Assembly (NCBI RefSeq): GCF_051020985.1
Contig: NC_134999.1
Coordinates: 2,294,001-2,358,000, forward strand
Direction: 5' to 3'
Origin: Nomia melanderi
Lineage: Eukaryota > Arthropoda > Insecta > Hymenoptera > Halictidae
Length of the DNA: 64,000 nt
The notes beneath the pieces were generated by a model. The model ran no database searches, had not been told where the DNA came from, and saw only the letters and a list, made by a program, of their open reading frames with translations. Shown piece after piece: positions 63,022 to 64,000 of this stretch. The position numbers and the translations under genes are program-made. Each line of letters opens with the position of its first letter. Positions within the stretch are counted from its first letter, which is position 1.

Positions 63022-63600
63022 TCCCGATATCCATTGAAGATAAGATAGATATCAGTTGAATGGCACGACAAGAATTCGATAGTACCTTTTATTCCGTCTT
63101 TTCCTGGTTTCGTTTGATATTTCTTTTTCCTTCGTCGAGGTTTCGCGTTTGTTTCCTCCTTTTTTATAAGATATAAAATTTCCATGTACGATAAGGTAAA
63201 AAGTTACCTATACGATACCCATATCGAGATACGATACCTGAAGTGCAGTTTGATCCAGAAGGAGGCGAGACAACGTCATGATTCAAAGTGGATATTCCGC
63301 TCGGCGCGATTAATCCAAGAATTTATCGCAGACCGCGATCCTTCCCCGTTGCTCCGGGCTGAAATAAAGTTTCACCGCGATCGTGGAGGCGCATGCGATA
63401 TCTTTCTAGCAGTAATGAGAAACCGCCTTAGGTGCGGCATCGGCACTGGGATAACCTGTATCCGAAGAACTGAGTTCGAACATTAATCGCTAACACTGTT
63501 TTATAATCTCGAATATTTCAATCGACGAACCATACGTTCAAGATAAATATAGCCAATTGCAAAAATTGTTCGACTTTAATTTGACGTTTCACACATTAGT
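63022..63600. other. Non-coding, moderately G+C-rich
   Basis: A 100-codon plus frame (63184-63486) has no recognised domain. Confidence 0.45.
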
Positions 63601-63850
63601 TTCTTCTATTCTCTAATCGTCGTTCCGTATTTTCTATTCTCTATCGATTAATCTCCGCTCTGTGTCCTTTACCCTCTGATCTTTACACTCTCTACTCATT
63701 GTTCTCGGGATTTTATCTTCTACTCTAGATTTTTAATTTTTCTATTCATATTTCTCTATTTTTATTTTTTTATTCCCATTTTTCTATTTTCATTTCTCTA
63801 TTCTCATTTCTCTATTCTCATTTCTCTAGTACTGTTTCTCCTCCTTTCTG
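63600..63850 (+). repeat. Pyrimidine-rich tract with 14-bp repeats
   Basis: A long run of T/C-rich sequence. TTCTCTATTCTCAT-like units repeat from about 63770 to 63825. Confidence 0.75.
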
Positions 63851-64000
63851 CATTCTTTACTTATGTAATTCTTATATGGAATTATGAGAAATGAAGTAGA
63901 ACTTTAAGAATTTATGATATTCATCGAGAAGGGTGACGAATGCTTCATCAATCAACATTGACCTCAAAATTAATTATTCCAAGTCGTCTCTCTTATTTAT

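Noticed and set aside
1..64000. tRNA, rRNA, CRISPR, mitochondrial insertion or virus
   Set aside because: No cloverleaf with A and B boxes, rRNA core, regular spacer array, mitochondrial gene or viral protein motif was recognised on reading both strands.

Overview
This is an A+T-rich eukaryotic nuclear window with one confidently readable protein-coding gene. It has GT-AG introns, long non-coding stretches, many short inverted-repeat transposons (MITEs), two kinds of Tc1-like transposase relic and no bacterial gene organisation. The style (A+T-rich, CpG well retained, a fast-evolving Cdc20-family gene, abundant TTAA- and TA-flanked MITEs) suggests an insect, most likely a hymenopteran. The taxonomic call is inference.

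The gene lies on the + strand at 14521-24602. Seven exons join in frame with consensus splice sites and encode 497 residues of a Cdc20/Fizzy-family WD40 protein, an activator of the anaphase-promoting complex. It has a C-box-like motif near the visible N terminus, a WD40 propeller and a C-terminal Val-Arg that resembles the family's Ile-Arg tail. The divergent sequence fits the insect meiotic activator cortex (cort) better than canonical fizzy or fizzy-related. The exon with the start codon was not found. Introns 1, 4 and 6 contain transposon remnants.

Region by region: 1-3.1 kb has a possible minus-strand coding remnant, a MITE and a three-copy array of roughly 460-500 bp repeats behind a TATA-like motif. 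3.1-14.5 kb is non-coding with TTAA-flanked MITEs and dispersed repeats. 14.5-24.6 kb is the cort-like gene. 25-31 kb is non-coding with a hAT-like remnant and MITEs. 34.1-34.8 kb holds two divergent Tc1-like transposase relics. 35.6-36.3 kb has two adjacent TTAA MITEs. 36.5-52.5 kb is non-coding with moderately G+C-rich islands, including a strong one at 51.5-52.4 kb. 53.6 kb has a large palindrome. 55.0-55.5 kb has two MITEs sharing one TTAA. 57.3-57.5 kb has a TATA box followed by a possible first exon. 61.5-63.0 kb is a complete but inactivated Tc1-like transposon with long inverted repeats, each carrying internal direct repeats.

I found no rRNA, convincing tRNA, CRISPR array or virus. 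I see no undescribed multi-gene system. The items most worth following are the unusual APC/C activator, the swarm of TTAA elements, the IR/DR Tc1 element and two weak candidate exons.
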